From CADCWN01 sp046328475 (GTDB lineage: Bacteria; Chloroflexota; Chloroflexia; Thermomicrobiales; CADCWN01), in NCBI GenBank assembly GCA_046328475.1, contig JAXLWN010000035.1, positions 8,660 to 72,659 on the forward strand: a stretch of 64,000 nt of DNA. The letters run 5' to 3'. The position numbers were made by a program, and so were the translations under genes. The notes below the pieces were generated by a model. That model was given only the letters and a program-made list of their open reading frames with translations, was not told the DNA's origin and searched no databases. Shown here in pieces: positions 10,467 through 19,197 of the stretch (the stretch's first letter is position 1; the number at the start of each line of letters is the position of its first letter).

Positions 10467-11839
10467 TGGCCGCCATCTCGGCCACGCTGCCGCGCGGCTC
10501 GACGCTGCTCCAGCAGTTCGGCCGCCTGGGAGGCCCCAGCGTCGCCCTGATCGCCGCCGTCGCGCTCGCCTACAAGCCAACCTACTTCGTCTGGGCTGCG
10601 GGCGTCCCCTGGGTGCTCGATGTCTACCAGAAAGTCGCGATCGGCGCGAGCGATATCGGCCTGCTGCTGATCGCCCTCTGCGGCATCGGCGGGCGACCGC
10701 TGCCCCCCGCCGGGCGAGCGCTCAAAATTGCCGGGACGGTGCTCGTGGTCTGCCTCACGCTCAGCACCTCCGTCGCCGAACAGCCGCTCCTCGCCTTCGT
10801 CGCGGTGGCGCGCTGCTGGGTCGGCCTGCTCGCGGCGCTGGCGATCGCCCGCCGCCCCGGCCTGGTCCCCTGGCTCCTGCTCGGCGGCGCGCTCGGGCTG
10901 ATCGCGCAGATCCCCTTCGTCGAGATCCAGATGATCACCCAATCCACCTATCCGTCCGGGCAAATCTTCGACGGCTGGCCGAACGATGTCTCCGCCAACG
11001 CCCCGGGCGCGGCGGCGATCATCGGCCCGGACGGCACCCGCTGGCAGCGCGCCTTCGGCACCTTCCCCCACCCGAACGTCCTCGGCGGCGCGGTCGCGGT
11101 CGCGCTGGTCCTCGCCCTCCCCAGGATGCTGCGCGACGGGCGACCCACCTGGCCCGCCGCCGCCCTCTGGGCGCTCGGCTGGGTCATGCTGCTGCTCACC
11201 TTCTCGCGCGCGGCGCTGCTGGCGGCGGTGCTCGGCTGCGCGCTCTACCTGCTCGGCGAGCGCGGTTTCCGCCTGCGCTCGCTCGGACGCCTGCTCATCG
11301 CCCCGGCGGCGGGGCTGGCGCTGACCGCCGTCTTCTTCAGCTCGGCCATCTTCACGCGCCTCTCCGTCGGCAAGGAGCTGATCGCCAGCCCCGCCGTGCA
11401 GGAGCGCGGCCTGATCGCCGATGTCGCCTGGACGATGATCAAGCACGCGCGCTGGCGCGGCGTCGGCGCGGGCAACTTCACCCTGGCCGAGCTGCACCCC
11501 CCGTTCGACGCCACCAGCGTCGAGCCGGCCCACGCCGTGCCGCTGCTCATCGCCGCCGAGGCGGGCGTGCTGGCCGGGCTGGCCTGGTTCGCCATGCTCC
11601 TCGCCCCGCTGCTGGTCGAGTGGTTCCGGTCGCGGCGCATCACCATCGCCCGCCTCGCCGCCCCCACCACCCTGCTGACGATCGCCCTGCTCGACCACTA
11701 CCTCTGGACCTTCGGTCCCGGCCGCACCCTCTTCTGGCTCGCGCTCGGCATCTGGGTCGCGGGGGCCTCCTCCGGCAGGCGCAAACAGAACCCGAACGGG
11801 CTATCATCACCCGATCACGACGCCGTCACGCAACCCTGA
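10466..11839 (+). CDS. O-antigen ligase / Wzy-like polytopic membrane protein
   Basis: ATG 10466 overlaps the previous TGA by one base. The ~457-residue product has about ten hydrophobic segments. The family's central loop carries RAFGTFPHPNVLGG (about residue 195), followed by the LLTFSRAALLAAVLG segment, both characteristic of the Wzy_C/WaaL group that joins glycan chains at the outer face of the membrane. A second periplasmic loop, GVGAGNFTLAELHPPF, also matches. It sits as the second gene of the glycan locus and is followed by a 7-bp repeat tract and a small hairpin. Confidence 0.8.
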   Translation: MAAISATLPRGSTLLQQFGRLGGPSVALIAAVALAYKPTYFVWAAGVPWVLDVYQKVAIGASDIGLLLIALCGIGGRPLPPAGRALKIAGTVLVVCLTLSTSVAEQPLLAFVAVARCWVGLLAALAIARRPGLVPWLLLGGALGLIAQIPFVEIQMITQSTYPSGQIFDGWPNDVSANAPGAAAIIGPDGTRWQRAFGTFPHPNVLGGAVAVALVLALPRMLRDGRPTWPAAALWALGWVMLLLTFSRAALLAAVLGCALYLLGERGFRLRSLGRLLIAPAAGLALTAVFFSSAIFTRLSVGKELIASPAVQERGLIADVAWTMIKHARWRGVGAGNFTLAELHPPFDATSVEPAHAVPLLIAAEAGVLAGLAWFAMLLAPLLVEWFRSRRITIARLAAPTTLLTIALLDHYLWTFGPGRTLFWLALGIWVAGASSGRRKQNPNGLSSPDHDAVTQP

Positions 11840-11887
11840 ACCTGGAACCTGGAACTTGGAACGTGGAACAGCGAGCGGAGCTGTTCC
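11838..11887 (+). repeat. 7-bp tandem repeat (CTGGAAC) plus small hairpin
   Basis: Units like CTGGAAC and TTGGAAC repeat with a 7-base step from 11838 to 11869. They run into the hairpin GGAACAGC (11865-11872) / GCTGTTCC (11880-11887). The tract occupies the place where the next gene should start. Confidence 0.75.
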
Positions 11888-11953
11888 CCGTATAACGACA
11901 TCCTCTTCGGCCAATCCTATTTCCTCCGGTTCGACCCGAAGCTCTGGGCGGCG

Positions 11954-13435
11954 ATGCAGCCCTACCCGCCGCTCGGCACGCTCTACGCCGCCAGCTACGC
12001 GCGCGAGCGCGGCTACAGCGTCGCGCTCTTCGACGCGATGCTGGCCGAGTCGGAGGAGGAGTGGGCGGCAGCGCTCGACCGCGCGCAGCCCCGCTTCGCC
12101 GTCCTCTACGAGGACAACTTCAACTACCTCTCCAAGATGTGCCTGCTGCGCATGCGCCAGGCCGCCGAGCGGATGATCGGCATGGCCCACGCGCGCGGCT
12201 GCACCGTGATCGTCGGCGGCTCCGACGCCACCGACCACGCCGACCTCTACCTCGACCACGGCGCGGACTACGTGCTGATCGGCGAGGGCGAGGAGACGCT
12301 CGCCGAGCTGCTCGACGCCCTCTCCGGCCGCACCACGACCGATCCCGCCACCATCCTCGGCCTCGCCCACCGCGACGAGTCTGGCGCGGTCGCCCACACG
12401 TCGCGCCGCCCCGACATCAAGGACCTCGACGCGCTCCCCTTCCCCGCCTGGGATCTGGTGGATGTCCCGCGCTACCGGGGCATCTGGATGGCGCGGCACG
12501 GCTACTACTCGATGAACATGGTCACCTCGCGCGGCTGCCCCTACCACTGCAACTGGTGCGCGAAGCCGATCTGGGGCCAGCGCTACCACGTCCGCAGCGC
12601 CGACAACGTCGTCGCCGAGATGGCCTGGCTGCGCGACCAGTTCCAGCCCGACCACATCTGGTTCGCCGACGACATCATGGGCCTCAAACCGGGCTGGGTG
12701 CAGCGCTTCGCCGACCTCCTCACCGCGCAAAACGTCCGCCTCCCCTTCAAGAGCCTGCACCGCGTCGATCTCCTGCTGCGCGGCGACACCATCGAAGCCC
12801 TCGCCCGCGCCGGGGCGCAGACCGTCTGGGTCGGGGCCGAGTCGGGCGCGCAGCACGTCCTCGACGCGATGGACAAGGGGACCAAAGTCGAGCAGATCGT
12901 CGCGGCGGCGAAGCGGATGCAGGCCGCCGGGATCAAGGTCGGCTTCTTCCTCCAGTTCGGCTACCCCGGCGAGACGCGCGCCGACATCGAAAAAACCCTG
13001 CAACTGGTGCGCGACTGCCGCCCGGACGACATCGGCATGTCGGTCTCCTACCCGCTGCCCGGAACGAAGTTCTACCGCACCGTGCAGGACCAGCTCGGCC
13101 TGAAGCAGAACTGGCAAGATTCCAACGACCTCGACATGCTCTACCAGGGGCCATTCTCGACCGCCTTCTACCGCCAGCTGCACGTCACGCTGCACAAGGA
13201 GTTCCGCTCGCGCAAGGGCCTGCGCGAGCTCAGCGCCGCCGTGCGCCAGCCGCGCACTCTCCGGCCGCACCATCTGCGCCGCACCCTCGGCGTGGTCTAC
13301 AATATGGCAACCCTGCCCCTGGCACGCCGTCGGCTGGACCGCCTCGCCGCCACCCCGAGCAACACGGGCGGCATCGGCCCCCTCCCCCCGACGATGACAC
13401 CGGAAGCCGCCGGGCAACCATCGCCGCAGGGCTAG
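11954..13435 (+). CDS. B12-binding-domain radical SAM protein
   Basis: About 493 residues. The N-terminal ~150 residues resemble the cobalamin-binding fold (YPPLGTLYAASYARERGY, TVIVGGSDATDHADLYL, GEGEETLAELLDAL). The radical SAM core has C-x3-C-x2-C in SRGCPYHCNWCAKP, then WFADDIMGLKP and VWVGAESGAQHVLDAM. ATG 11954 is the first start codon, but the same frame upstream encodes YNDILFGQSYFLRFDPKLWAA, which looks like the family's real N-terminus. No ATG or GTG lies between the upstream stop and there, so the 5' end may have been altered by the adjacent repeat. Such enzymes often do methylations or rearrangements in glycan or lipid pathways. Confidence 0.8.
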   Translation: MQPYPPLGTLYAASYARERGYSVALFDAMLAESEEEWAAALDRAQPRFAVLYEDNFNYLSKMCLLRMRQAAERMIGMAHARGCTVIVGGSDATDHADLYLDHGADYVLIGEGEETLAELLDALSGRTTTDPATILGLAHRDESGAVAHTSRRPDIKDLDALPFPAWDLVDVPRYRGIWMARHGYYSMNMVTSRGCPYHCNWCAKPIWGQRYHVRSADNVVAEMAWLRDQFQPDHIWFADDIMGLKPGWVQRFADLLTAQNVRLPFKSLHRVDLLLRGDTIEALARAGAQTVWVGAESGAQHVLDAMDKGTKVEQIVAAAKRMQAAGIKVGFFLQFGYPGETRADIEKTLQLVRDCRPDDIGMSVSYPLPGTKFYRTVQDQLGLKQNWQDSNDLDMLYQGPFSTAFYRQLHVTLHKEFRSRKGLRELSAAVRQPRTLRPHHLRRTLGVVYNMATLPLARRRLDRLAATPSNTGGIGPLPPTMTPEAAGQPSPQG

Positions 13436-13445
13436 CACTCGCACC

Positions 13446-13490
13446 CCGCCGCTGCGGCGGCGACCCCTCTCCCAACGGTTGGGAGAGGGG
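13446..13490 (+). repeat. CCCTCTCCC-family palindrome
   Basis: A short CCGCCGC/GCGGCGG-type hairpin is followed by a perfect 27-base palindrome with 13-base arms, CCCCTCTCCCAAC and GTTGGGAGAGGGG (13464-13490). It may act as a terminator for the radical SAM gene. Related copies occur near 22140, 50515, 53870 and 58210. Confidence 0.7.
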
Positions 13491-13510
13491 AAGGTTCTGT
13501 CAGGCTCATC

Positions 13511-13569
13511 CCAGTCCGCCGCAGCGGACTTCGTGGCCGCAGGCCCTTCGCCGGGACTTCAGTCCCGGT
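13511..13569 (+). repeat. two-hairpin repeat, copy 1
   Basis: Hairpin AGTCCGC/GCGGACT, spacer TTCGTGGCCGCAG, then hairpin GGGACT-TC-AGTCCC. At least six relatives occur in the window. Confidence 0.75.
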
Positions 13570-13590
13570 GCCACACGCGAGGCACCAACG

Positions 13591-14481
13591 ATGCGCGGTC
13601 CGGTCCACATCATCATCGAGAAGCTGCGCGAGGCCGACCCGGCCCGGCGTGCGCCCAAACGCTCGCCCGAGATCAGCCTCGAACACCTGCTGGAGACGAA
13701 GCGCGCCTTCGACAGCGTCGCCGCCGACTACGACGGCCCGATCGGCAACAACGCGCTCATCCAGACGATGCGCCGCCGCCTCTGGCGCGAGGTGGAGCGG
13801 CACGTCCCGGCGGGCGGGCGCTTGCTCGACCTCGGCTGCGGCACCGGCCTCGACGCCGTCCACTTCGCCGAACAGGGCTACCAGGTCGTCGCCACCGACT
13901 GGTCGCCGCAGATGGTCCTCAAGACCGGCCAGCGCGTCGGTGCGCGCAACCTGCGCGACCGCGTCACCGTGCAGCACCTCGGCATCCAGGAGATCGATCA
14001 GCTCGGGGACGAGCGCTTCGACGGCATCTACTCCGACCTCGGGCCGCTGAACTGCGCCCCGAAGCTCGAAATCGTCGCCAAACGCGCCGCCCAGCTGCTC
14101 AATCCCGGCGGCACGCTCGTCGCCTCCGTGATCGGGCGCACCTGCCCCTGGGAATGGGCCTACTACACCGCGCGCGGCCACCTGCACCGGGCGCGCATTC
14201 GCGGTGCCGAGCGCGCCGTCGCCGTCGGCCTCAACGAGCGCACCGTCTGGACCCGCTACTACAGCCCGCGCGAGTTCGCCGCCACCTTCGCGCCCTACTT
14301 CACCGTGAAGCACTACGAGGGCATGCTCTTCGCCGCGCCACCGCCCTACCTGATCGACCTCCACAGCCGCCTCGGCCGCCTCGGCCGCGTCCTGCTGCGC
14401 CTCGACGAACGCATCGCCCGCTGGCCCGTCGCGCGCGACAGCGGCGACCACTTCCTGATGGTCCTGACCAAGCGGCGGTGA
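13591..14481 (+). CDS. class I SAM-dependent methyltransferase
   Basis: 296 residues from ATG 13591, the first start after the palindromic repeat. Motif I is LLDLGCGTGLDAVHFAEQG at about residue 80. The acidic end of strand 2 is VVATDWSPQMV, and the post-motif region FDGIYSDLGPLNCAP precedes the helix of a typical Rossmann methyltransferase. The C-terminal FMVLTKRR-like end (HFLMVLTKRR) is also usual. It lies in a run of same-strand genes between two radical SAM proteins, so it probably methylates an intermediate of the glycan or lipid made by this locus. The acceptor is unknown. Confidence 0.8.
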   Translation: MRGPVHIIIEKLREADPARRAPKRSPEISLEHLLETKRAFDSVAADYDGPIGNNALIQTMRRRLWREVERHVPAGGRLLDLGCGTGLDAVHFAEQGYQVVATDWSPQMVLKTGQRVGARNLRDRVTVQHLGIQEIDQLGDERFDGIYSDLGPLNCAPKLEIVAKRAAQLLNPGGTLVASVIGRTCPWEWAYYTARGHLHRARIRGAERAVAVGLNERTVWTRYYSPREFAATFAPYFTVKHYEGMLFAAPPPYLIDLHSRLGRLGRVLLRLDERIARWPVARDSGDHFLMVLTKRR

Positions 14482-14484
14482 GGT

Positions 14485-14573
14485 ATCAGTGTCAGTCGTC
14501 AGTCGTCAGGAGAACCGAACAGGAGAACGGGCGAACAGGAGAACGGGCGAACGGGCGAACGGGCGAACGGGCC
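14485..14573 (+). repeat. mixed 7/8-bp tandem repeats
   Basis: CAGTCGT units (14485-14510) are followed by GCGAACGG units with an 8-base step up to about 14573. Confidence 0.7.
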
Positions 14574-14616
14574 ACTACCGCCTCAGACTCGCCCTCCGGC
14601 AACCGCGCCGGATAAT

Positions 14617-14700
14617 CCAGCCCGCGCAGGCGGGCTTTGCGGCGAGCGAAGCGAGCCCTCAGCCCAGGGCTTTAGCCCTTGGGGCACCCACCTCGGGGCA
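14617..14700 (+). repeat. two-hairpin repeat, copy 2
   Basis: AGCCCGC/GCGGGCT hairpin (14619-14636), a GCGGCGAGCGAAGCGAGC spacer, and AGGGCT-TT-AGCCCT (14666-14679). The arms differ from copy 1 by matched changes that keep the pairing. Confidence 0.7.
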
Positions 14701-14756
14701 CCCATCTCGGGCACGCAGTTCGGCCCACGCGCCTCGGAGCCACCAGAGCAGGAGAG

Positions 14757-16532
14757 ATGACCGCAGTCGCCCCACCCACCGCCGCAAGCGCCCCTTCCGC
14801 TGGTCCTGCCCCATCCGGTCTACACGACCTCGATCCGAACACGCCCGCGCCCCACTGCCCCGCCTGCGGCGCGACCTACTCCCAGCTCGACGGCATCTGG
14901 CGCTACCTCACCCCTGACGGCGCGGCGCGCATCGCCGCCTTCGCCCACACCTACGCGACCGTGCGCGACGCCGAGGGCTGGCACCACGACGATCCCGCCT
15001 ACTTCCAGGCCCTCCCCTACACCCACCCCGACGACCCGCACGCCGCCATCTGGCAGCAGCGCAGCCGCAGCTTCGATTTGCTGCTCGACCGGGTCGTCGA
15101 ACCGCTCGAACACGCCAGCGACCGCCCGCTCGCCATCCTCGATCTCGGCGCGGGCAATTGCTGGCTGGCGCACCGCCTGGCCCAGCGCGGCCACCACGTC
15201 GCCGCGATCGACCTCCTGACCAACGACTGGGACGGCCTCGGCGCGCACCGCTATTACCCCACTGACCGCATCATCCCGGTGCAGGCCACCTTCGACCGCC
15301 TCCCCTTCGCCGACGCCACCGCCGACCTCGCCATCTTCAACGCCTCGCTCCACTACGCCGCCGATTACACCGCCACCCTCGCCGAAACCCTGCGCGTCCT
15401 CCGTCCCGGCGGGCAGCTCGCCATCCTCGACTCTCCCTACTACCGCGACCCCGCCAGCGGCGCGCAGATGGTCCGCGAGCGCGAAGCCGCCTTCCAACAG
15501 CGCCACGGCTTCCCCTCCGACACCCTCGGCGGCACCGGCTACCTCACCCCGGCCATGCTGGACACCCTCGCTGCCCGCCTCAACATCCACTGGGCCAATC
15601 TCGACGTAACCCCATCGTGGCGACAATCGCTCCGCCGCTGGCGCAGCCAACTCCGCCTCGGCCGCGAAGCCGCCACCATGCCGCTGATTGTCGGGACAGC
15701 GCAGGGGAATACATTGGCGGCCGAAATCACGACCGGAAGCACCCATTCGCTCGGCCCAAATCCCAGTCCGCGCAGGCGGACTTCGTGGCCGCAGCCCCTC
15801 GCCAGGACTTCAGTCCCGGTGCCCCGGCGCATCCCGGTGCCGCGCGCCCTCATCCGCCGCCTCGTCCGCCTGCGCTACCTCCTCTTCCAGCGCCACCGCT
15901 ACGACAACCTCGTCCTCGAACGCGTCCACGGCACGCCGATCCTCGTGCTGCCGCAAGTCTTCAACCCCAAACTCCTCCGCACCGGCGCATTCCTCGTCGG
16001 CGCGCTGAACGACCGCCTCATCCCGCCCGGTTCGACCGTGCTCGACATGGGCACCGGCTCCGGTGTCGGCGCGATCTTCGCCGCCCGCCGCGCCGCGCGC
16101 GTCGTCGCGGTGGACATCAACCCCGCCGCCGTCCGCTGCGCCCGCATCAACGCGCTGATGCACCACCTGGAGGACCGGATCGACGTGCGCGAGGGCAACC
16201 TCTTCGCCCCCGTCACCGGCGAGCGCTTCGACGCCATCCTCTTCAACCCACCCTTCTTCCGGGGCGCGGCGCGCGACCCCCTCGACCACGCCTGGCGCTC
16301 CGAGGACACCGTCGAACGCTTCGCCGCCGCCCTGCGCGACCACCTGACGCCGCAGGGCCACGCCCTCGTCGTCCTCTCGACCGACGGCGAGACCCCCGCC
16401 TTCCTCCGCGCCTTCGCCGCCCACGGCTTCGCCAGCCAGGTGGTCTCAGCGCGCGATTACGGCAACGAGATAATCACTGTGTATAAGATGTCAGAGGCCA
16501 GAGATCAGAGGTCAGAAGAGCTACCCCACTGA
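14757..16532 (+). CDS. double methyltransferase: Trm112-like zinc end, MTase 1, repeat-derived linker, MTase 2
   Basis: 591 residues from ATG 14757 (GGAGAG upstream). Residues 34-37 are CPAC, followed by YSQLDGIWRYL, a Trm112p-like start seen on stand-alone methyltransferases. Methyltransferase 1 has ILDLGAGNCWLAHRLAQRG (about residue 125) and VLRPGGQLAILDSPYY. Methyltransferase 2 has VLDMGTGSGVGAIFAARR (about 427) and the catalytic-loop motif NPPFF (about 496), as in HemK-like small-molecule or protein methyltransferases. Between them, residues of about 337-360 (PRRRTSWPQPLARTSVPVP) are the translation of a two-hairpin intergenic repeat. Most likely two neighbouring genes were joined when the repeat removed a stop. 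The last residues come from a 7-bp repeat. Confidence 0.8.
   Translation: MTAVAPPTAASAPSAGPAPSGLHDLDPNTPAPHCPACGATYSQLDGIWRYLTPDGAARIAAFAHTYATVRDAEGWHHDDPAYFQALPYTHPDDPHAAIWQQRSRSFDLLLDRVVEPLEHASDRPLAILDLGAGNCWLAHRLAQRGHHVAAIDLLTNDWDGLGAHRYYPTDRIIPVQATFDRLPFADATADLAIFNASLHYAADYTATLAETLRVLRPGGQLAILDSPYYRDPASGAQMVREREAAFQQRHGFPSDTLGGTGYLTPAMLDTLAARLNIHWANLDVTPSWRQSLRRWRSQLRLGREAATMPLIVGTAQGNTLAAEITTGSTHSLGPNPSPRRRTSWPQPLARTSVPVPRRIPVPRALIRRLVRLRYLLFQRHRYDNLVLERVHGTPILVLPQVFNPKLLRTGAFLVGALNDRLIPPGSTVLDMGTGSGVGAIFAARRAARVVAVDINPAAVRCARINALMHHLEDRIDVREGNLFAPVTGERFDAILFNPPFFRGAARDPLDHAWRSEDTVERFAAALRDHLTPQGHALVVLSTDGETPAFLRAFAAHGFASQVVSARDYGNEIITVYKMSEARDQRSEELPH
15762..15823 (+). repeat. two-hairpin repeat, copy 3, inside a coding frame
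   Basis: AGTCCGC/GCGGACT (15765-15782), TTCGTGGCCGCAG, then GGACT-TC-AGTCC. Nearly identical to copy 1 but read through as the linker of the double methyltransferase. Confidence 0.8.
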
Positions 16533-16560
16533 CGACTGACGATCTCTGACTGACTCCCGA
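16490..16560 (+). repeat. 7-bp tandem repeat (CAGAGGT / CTGACGA types)
   Basis: Degenerate CAGAGGT and CTGACGA units fill the gap between the double methyltransferase and the next radical SAM gene and supply the former's last codons. Confidence 0.6.
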
Positions 16561-16575
16561 CTACTGGAGCAGGCC

Positions 16576-18051
16576 ATGCTCATCCTCTACAACCCGCCAA
16601 GCAACGCCACCCGCAAACCCGTGCTGCCGATGTCGCTGCTGGCGGTCGGAGCCGTGCTGGAGGGCGAACACGACTATCGGATCGTGGACGGCAACCTGGT
16701 GGACGACCCGCTCGCCGCGCTCGACCGCGCGATCACCGAGACGAAGGCCACCATCCTCGGCGTCACCGTCATGCCGGGGCCGCAGCTCGCCAACGCCGTG
16801 CCCACCTGCCGCGAATTGAAGCGCCGCCACCCGCACCTCACGGTCGTCTGGGGCGGCTACTTCCCCACGCAGCACTACGAGGCCACCCTGCGCTCCGATT
16901 ATGTCGATTACGTCGTCCGCAGCCACGGCGAGATCGTCTTTAAGGCGCTGCTCGACGCCTTGCGCGACGGCACCGATCCATCCACGATCCCTGGCCTGGC
17001 TTATCGCTGTGCCGATAACGACGAGCCGATGACCAACCACCTCGCGCCGCTGCCCCACCCCGAGCGCATGCCCGATTTCCCCTACCACCGGATCGAGGTG
17101 CCCCGCTACGTCCGCAACACCTTCCTCGGACGCCGCACCCTGGCGCACCATTCGAGCTACGGCTGCCCCTTCCTCTGCAACTTCTGCGCGGTCGTCAACA
17201 TGGTCAACGGCCGCTGGCTGGCCCAATCCGCGCAGCGCGTCGCCGCCACCGCCGAGAAGCTGAATCGCACCTGGGGCGTGGACGCCATCGAGTTTTATGA
17301 CAACAACTTCTTCACCCACGAGGCGCGCACCGCCGAGTTCGCCGAGCGCGTCATGCCGCTCAAGATCGCCTGGTGGGGCGAGGCGCGCATCGACACGATG
17401 ATGAAGTACTCCGACCGCACCTGGGAGCTGATGCGCGACAGCGGCCTCAAAATGGTCTTCCTCGGCGCAGAATCAGGCTCCGACGAGACGCTGAAGCGCA
17501 TGAACAAGGGCGGCACCGCCTCCACCGCCAAGACGCTGGAGATCGCCGCCAGGATGGCGAAGTACAACATCGTCCCCGAGTTCTCCTTCGTCCTCGGCAA
17601 CCCGCCCGACCCCGAGGCCGACGCTGTCGGCACGATGGAGTTCGTCCGCAAGGTCAAGCGCGTCAACCCGCGCTCCGAGATCATCCTCTACATGTACACC
17701 CCGGTCCCGCTGGCGGGCGAACTCTTCGATCAGGCCAAGGCCGAGGGCTTCGCCTTCCCCGAAACACTCGAAGAGTGGGTCAGCCCCGAGTGGCACGAGT
17801 TCTCGCAGCGCCGCAGCGCCAACACCCCCTGGCTGGAAGACCCGCTGCGCCGCCAGATCCGCGACTTCGAGCGCGTGCTGAACGCCTACTACCCCACCAG
17901 CACCGACGCCAAACTCGGCGGCCTCCTGCGCCACGTCCTGCGCGCCGCCAGCGCCTGGCGCTACCACCTCCGCGCCTACCGCCACCCGCTCGAACTCCGC
18001 GCCCTCCACAAACTGATCGCCTACCAGCGACCGGAGACGAGCGGCTTCTGA
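16576..18051 (+). CDS. B12-binding-domain radical SAM protein
   Basis: 491 residues; ATG 16576 follows GGAG-CAGGCC and gives the standard opening MLILYNPPSNATRKPVLPMS. The N-terminal B12-binding-like domain covers about residues 1-140 (ILGVTVMPGPQLANAV, VVWGGYFPTQHYE). The radical SAM cluster motif is SYGCPFLCNFCAVV (C-x3-C-x2-C), followed by IEFYDNNFF and MVFLGAESGSDETLKRMNKGG. The next frame opens directly at its stop. It is a different subtype from the protein at 11954, so the locus has two probably sequential B12/SAM steps. The substrate cannot be predicted. Confidence 0.85.
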   Translation: MLILYNPPSNATRKPVLPMSLLAVGAVLEGEHDYRIVDGNLVDDPLAALDRAITETKATILGVTVMPGPQLANAVPTCRELKRRHPHLTVVWGGYFPTQHYEATLRSDYVDYVVRSHGEIVFKALLDALRDGTDPSTIPGLAYRCADNDEPMTNHLAPLPHPERMPDFPYHRIEVPRYVRNTFLGRRTLAHHSSYGCPFLCNFCAVVNMVNGRWLAQSAQRVAATAEKLNRTWGVDAIEFYDNNFFTHEARTAEFAERVMPLKIAWWGEARIDTMMKYSDRTWELMRDSGLKMVFLGAESGSDETLKRMNKGGTASTAKTLEIAARMAKYNIVPEFSFVLGNPPDPEADAVGTMEFVRKVKRVNPRSEIILYMYTPVPLAGELFDQAKAEGFAFPETLEEWVSPEWHEFSQRRSANTPWLEDPLRRQIRDFERVLNAYYPTSTDAKLGGLLRHVLRAASAWRYHLRAYRHPLELRALHKLIAYQRPETSGF

Positions 18052-18078
18052 TTGCGGATTGCGGATTTCAGATTAGAT
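18050..18078 (+). repeat. 7-bp tandem repeat (ATTGCGG)
   Basis: ATTGCGG units at the TGA of the upstream radical SAM gene, forming the first codons of the next frame. Confidence 0.7.
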
Positions 18079-19197
18079 GTGCGAAGGAGCGGAGCAGTGA
18101 CAGTTCAAGAAGCGAGCGCAACGAAGGGTGCCACCCGCACCCCCTGGCAATCCGCAATCCGCAATCCGCAATCCGCAATCCAGCGCAAGCTCACCCAACT
18201 CACCCACCACATCCACACCCTGCCGATCGTCGTCCTGATGCCGCACAGCCGCTGCAACTGCCGCTGCGTCATGTGCGACATCTGGAAGTCGAATCACCTC
18301 AAGCGCGAGATCTCGCGCGAGGATTTGCAGCGCCACATGGCCGACTTCGACCGCCTCGACGTGCGGCGCGTCGTCCTCTCCGGCGGCGAGGCGCTGATGC
18401 ACTCCAACCTCTGGGCGCTCTGCGAACTGCTTAAGGAGCGCGGCATCGCGATCACCCTCCTCTCCACCGGGCTGCTGCTGAAGCGCCACGCCGCCGACGT
18501 CGTCCGCTGGACCGACGACGTGATCGTCTCGCTCGACGGCAGCCGCGCGCTCCACGACGAGATCCGCAACATCCCCGGTGCCTACGACAAGCTCGCCGAA
18601 GGCGTCGCCGCCCTCCGCGCGCAGCGCGCCGACTTCCCGATCAGCTGCCGCTGCGTCCTCCAGCGGCGCAATTTCACCGATCTGCCCAACATCATCGCGG
18701 CGGCGCACGAACTCAACCTCGACAGCATCTCGTTCCTCTCCGCCGACGTTTCGTCCGAAGCCTTCAACCGCCCACAACCCTGGGGCGACGAGCGCGTCTC
18801 CGATGTGGCGCTCAGCCCGAACGAAGTCGCCGCGTTCGACCGCATCCTCGAAGGCGTCATCGCCGACCGCGCCGCCGACTTCGCCTCCGGCTACATCGCC
18901 GAGTCGCCCGACAAGCTGCGCCGCCTCGTCCGCTACTACCATGCGCTCAACGGCGCGGGCGACTTCCCGCCGACCCGCTGCAACGCCCCCTGGGTCTCCA
19001 CCGTGGTCGAAGCCGACGGCACCGTGCGCCCCTGCTTCTTCCACCACGCCCTCGGCAACATCCGCGATAACTCCCTGGCCGATATCCTCAACTCGCCCGA
19101 AGCCATCGCCTTCCGCCGCAACCTCGACATGGCCACCGACCCGATCTGCCGCAAATGCGTCTGCACCCTGCACGTCGGCGCACGCCAGGAAGTGTGA
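18052..19197 (+). CDS. radical SAM protein with SPASM-like C-terminus
   Basis: The cluster-binding motif is CNCRCVMC (C-x3-C-x2-C) in LMPHSRCNCRCVMCDIWK, followed by RRVVLSGGEALMH and DDVIVSLDGS. The C-terminal half has RCNAPWVSTVVEADGTVRPC and DPICRKCVCTL, the cysteine pattern of a SPASM/twitch auxiliary cluster. The open frame begins with TTG right after the previous stop. The first ~48 residues (including SAIRNPQSAI) are translated ATTGCGG / AATCCGC tandem repeat, so the native start was probably close to KLTQLTHHIHTLPIVV near 18186. A GTG at 18097 is another option. Likely acts on a glycan, lipid or peptide intermediate of this locus. Confidence 0.8.
   Translation: MRIADFRLDVRRSGAVTVQEASATKGATRTPWQSAIRNPQSAIQRKLTQLTHHIHTLPIVVLMPHSRCNCRCVMCDIWKSNHLKREISREDLQRHMADFDRLDVRRVVLSGGEALMHSNLWALCELLKERGIAITLLSTGLLLKRHAADVVRWTDDVIVSLDGSRALHDEIRNIPGAYDKLAEGVAALRAQRADFPISCRCVLQRRNFTDLPNIIAAAHELNLDSISFLSADVSSEAFNRPQPWGDERVSDVALSPNEVAAFDRILEGVIADRAADFASGYIAESPDKLRRLVRYYHALNGAGDFPPTRCNAPWVSTVVEADGTVRPCFFHHALGNIRDNSLADILNSPEAIAFRRNLDMATDPICRKCVCTLHVGARQEV
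18148..18181 (+). repeat. 7-bp tandem repeat (AATCCGC), coding
   Basis: Four and a half units of AATCCGC, the reverse complement of the tract at 18050. Translated as SAIRNPQSAI in the SPASM protein. Confidence 0.8.

Noticed and set aside
11807..13444. 545-residue minus-strand frame
   Set aside because: Exact antisense of the B12/radical SAM gene, rich in EVGD repeats typical of shadows.
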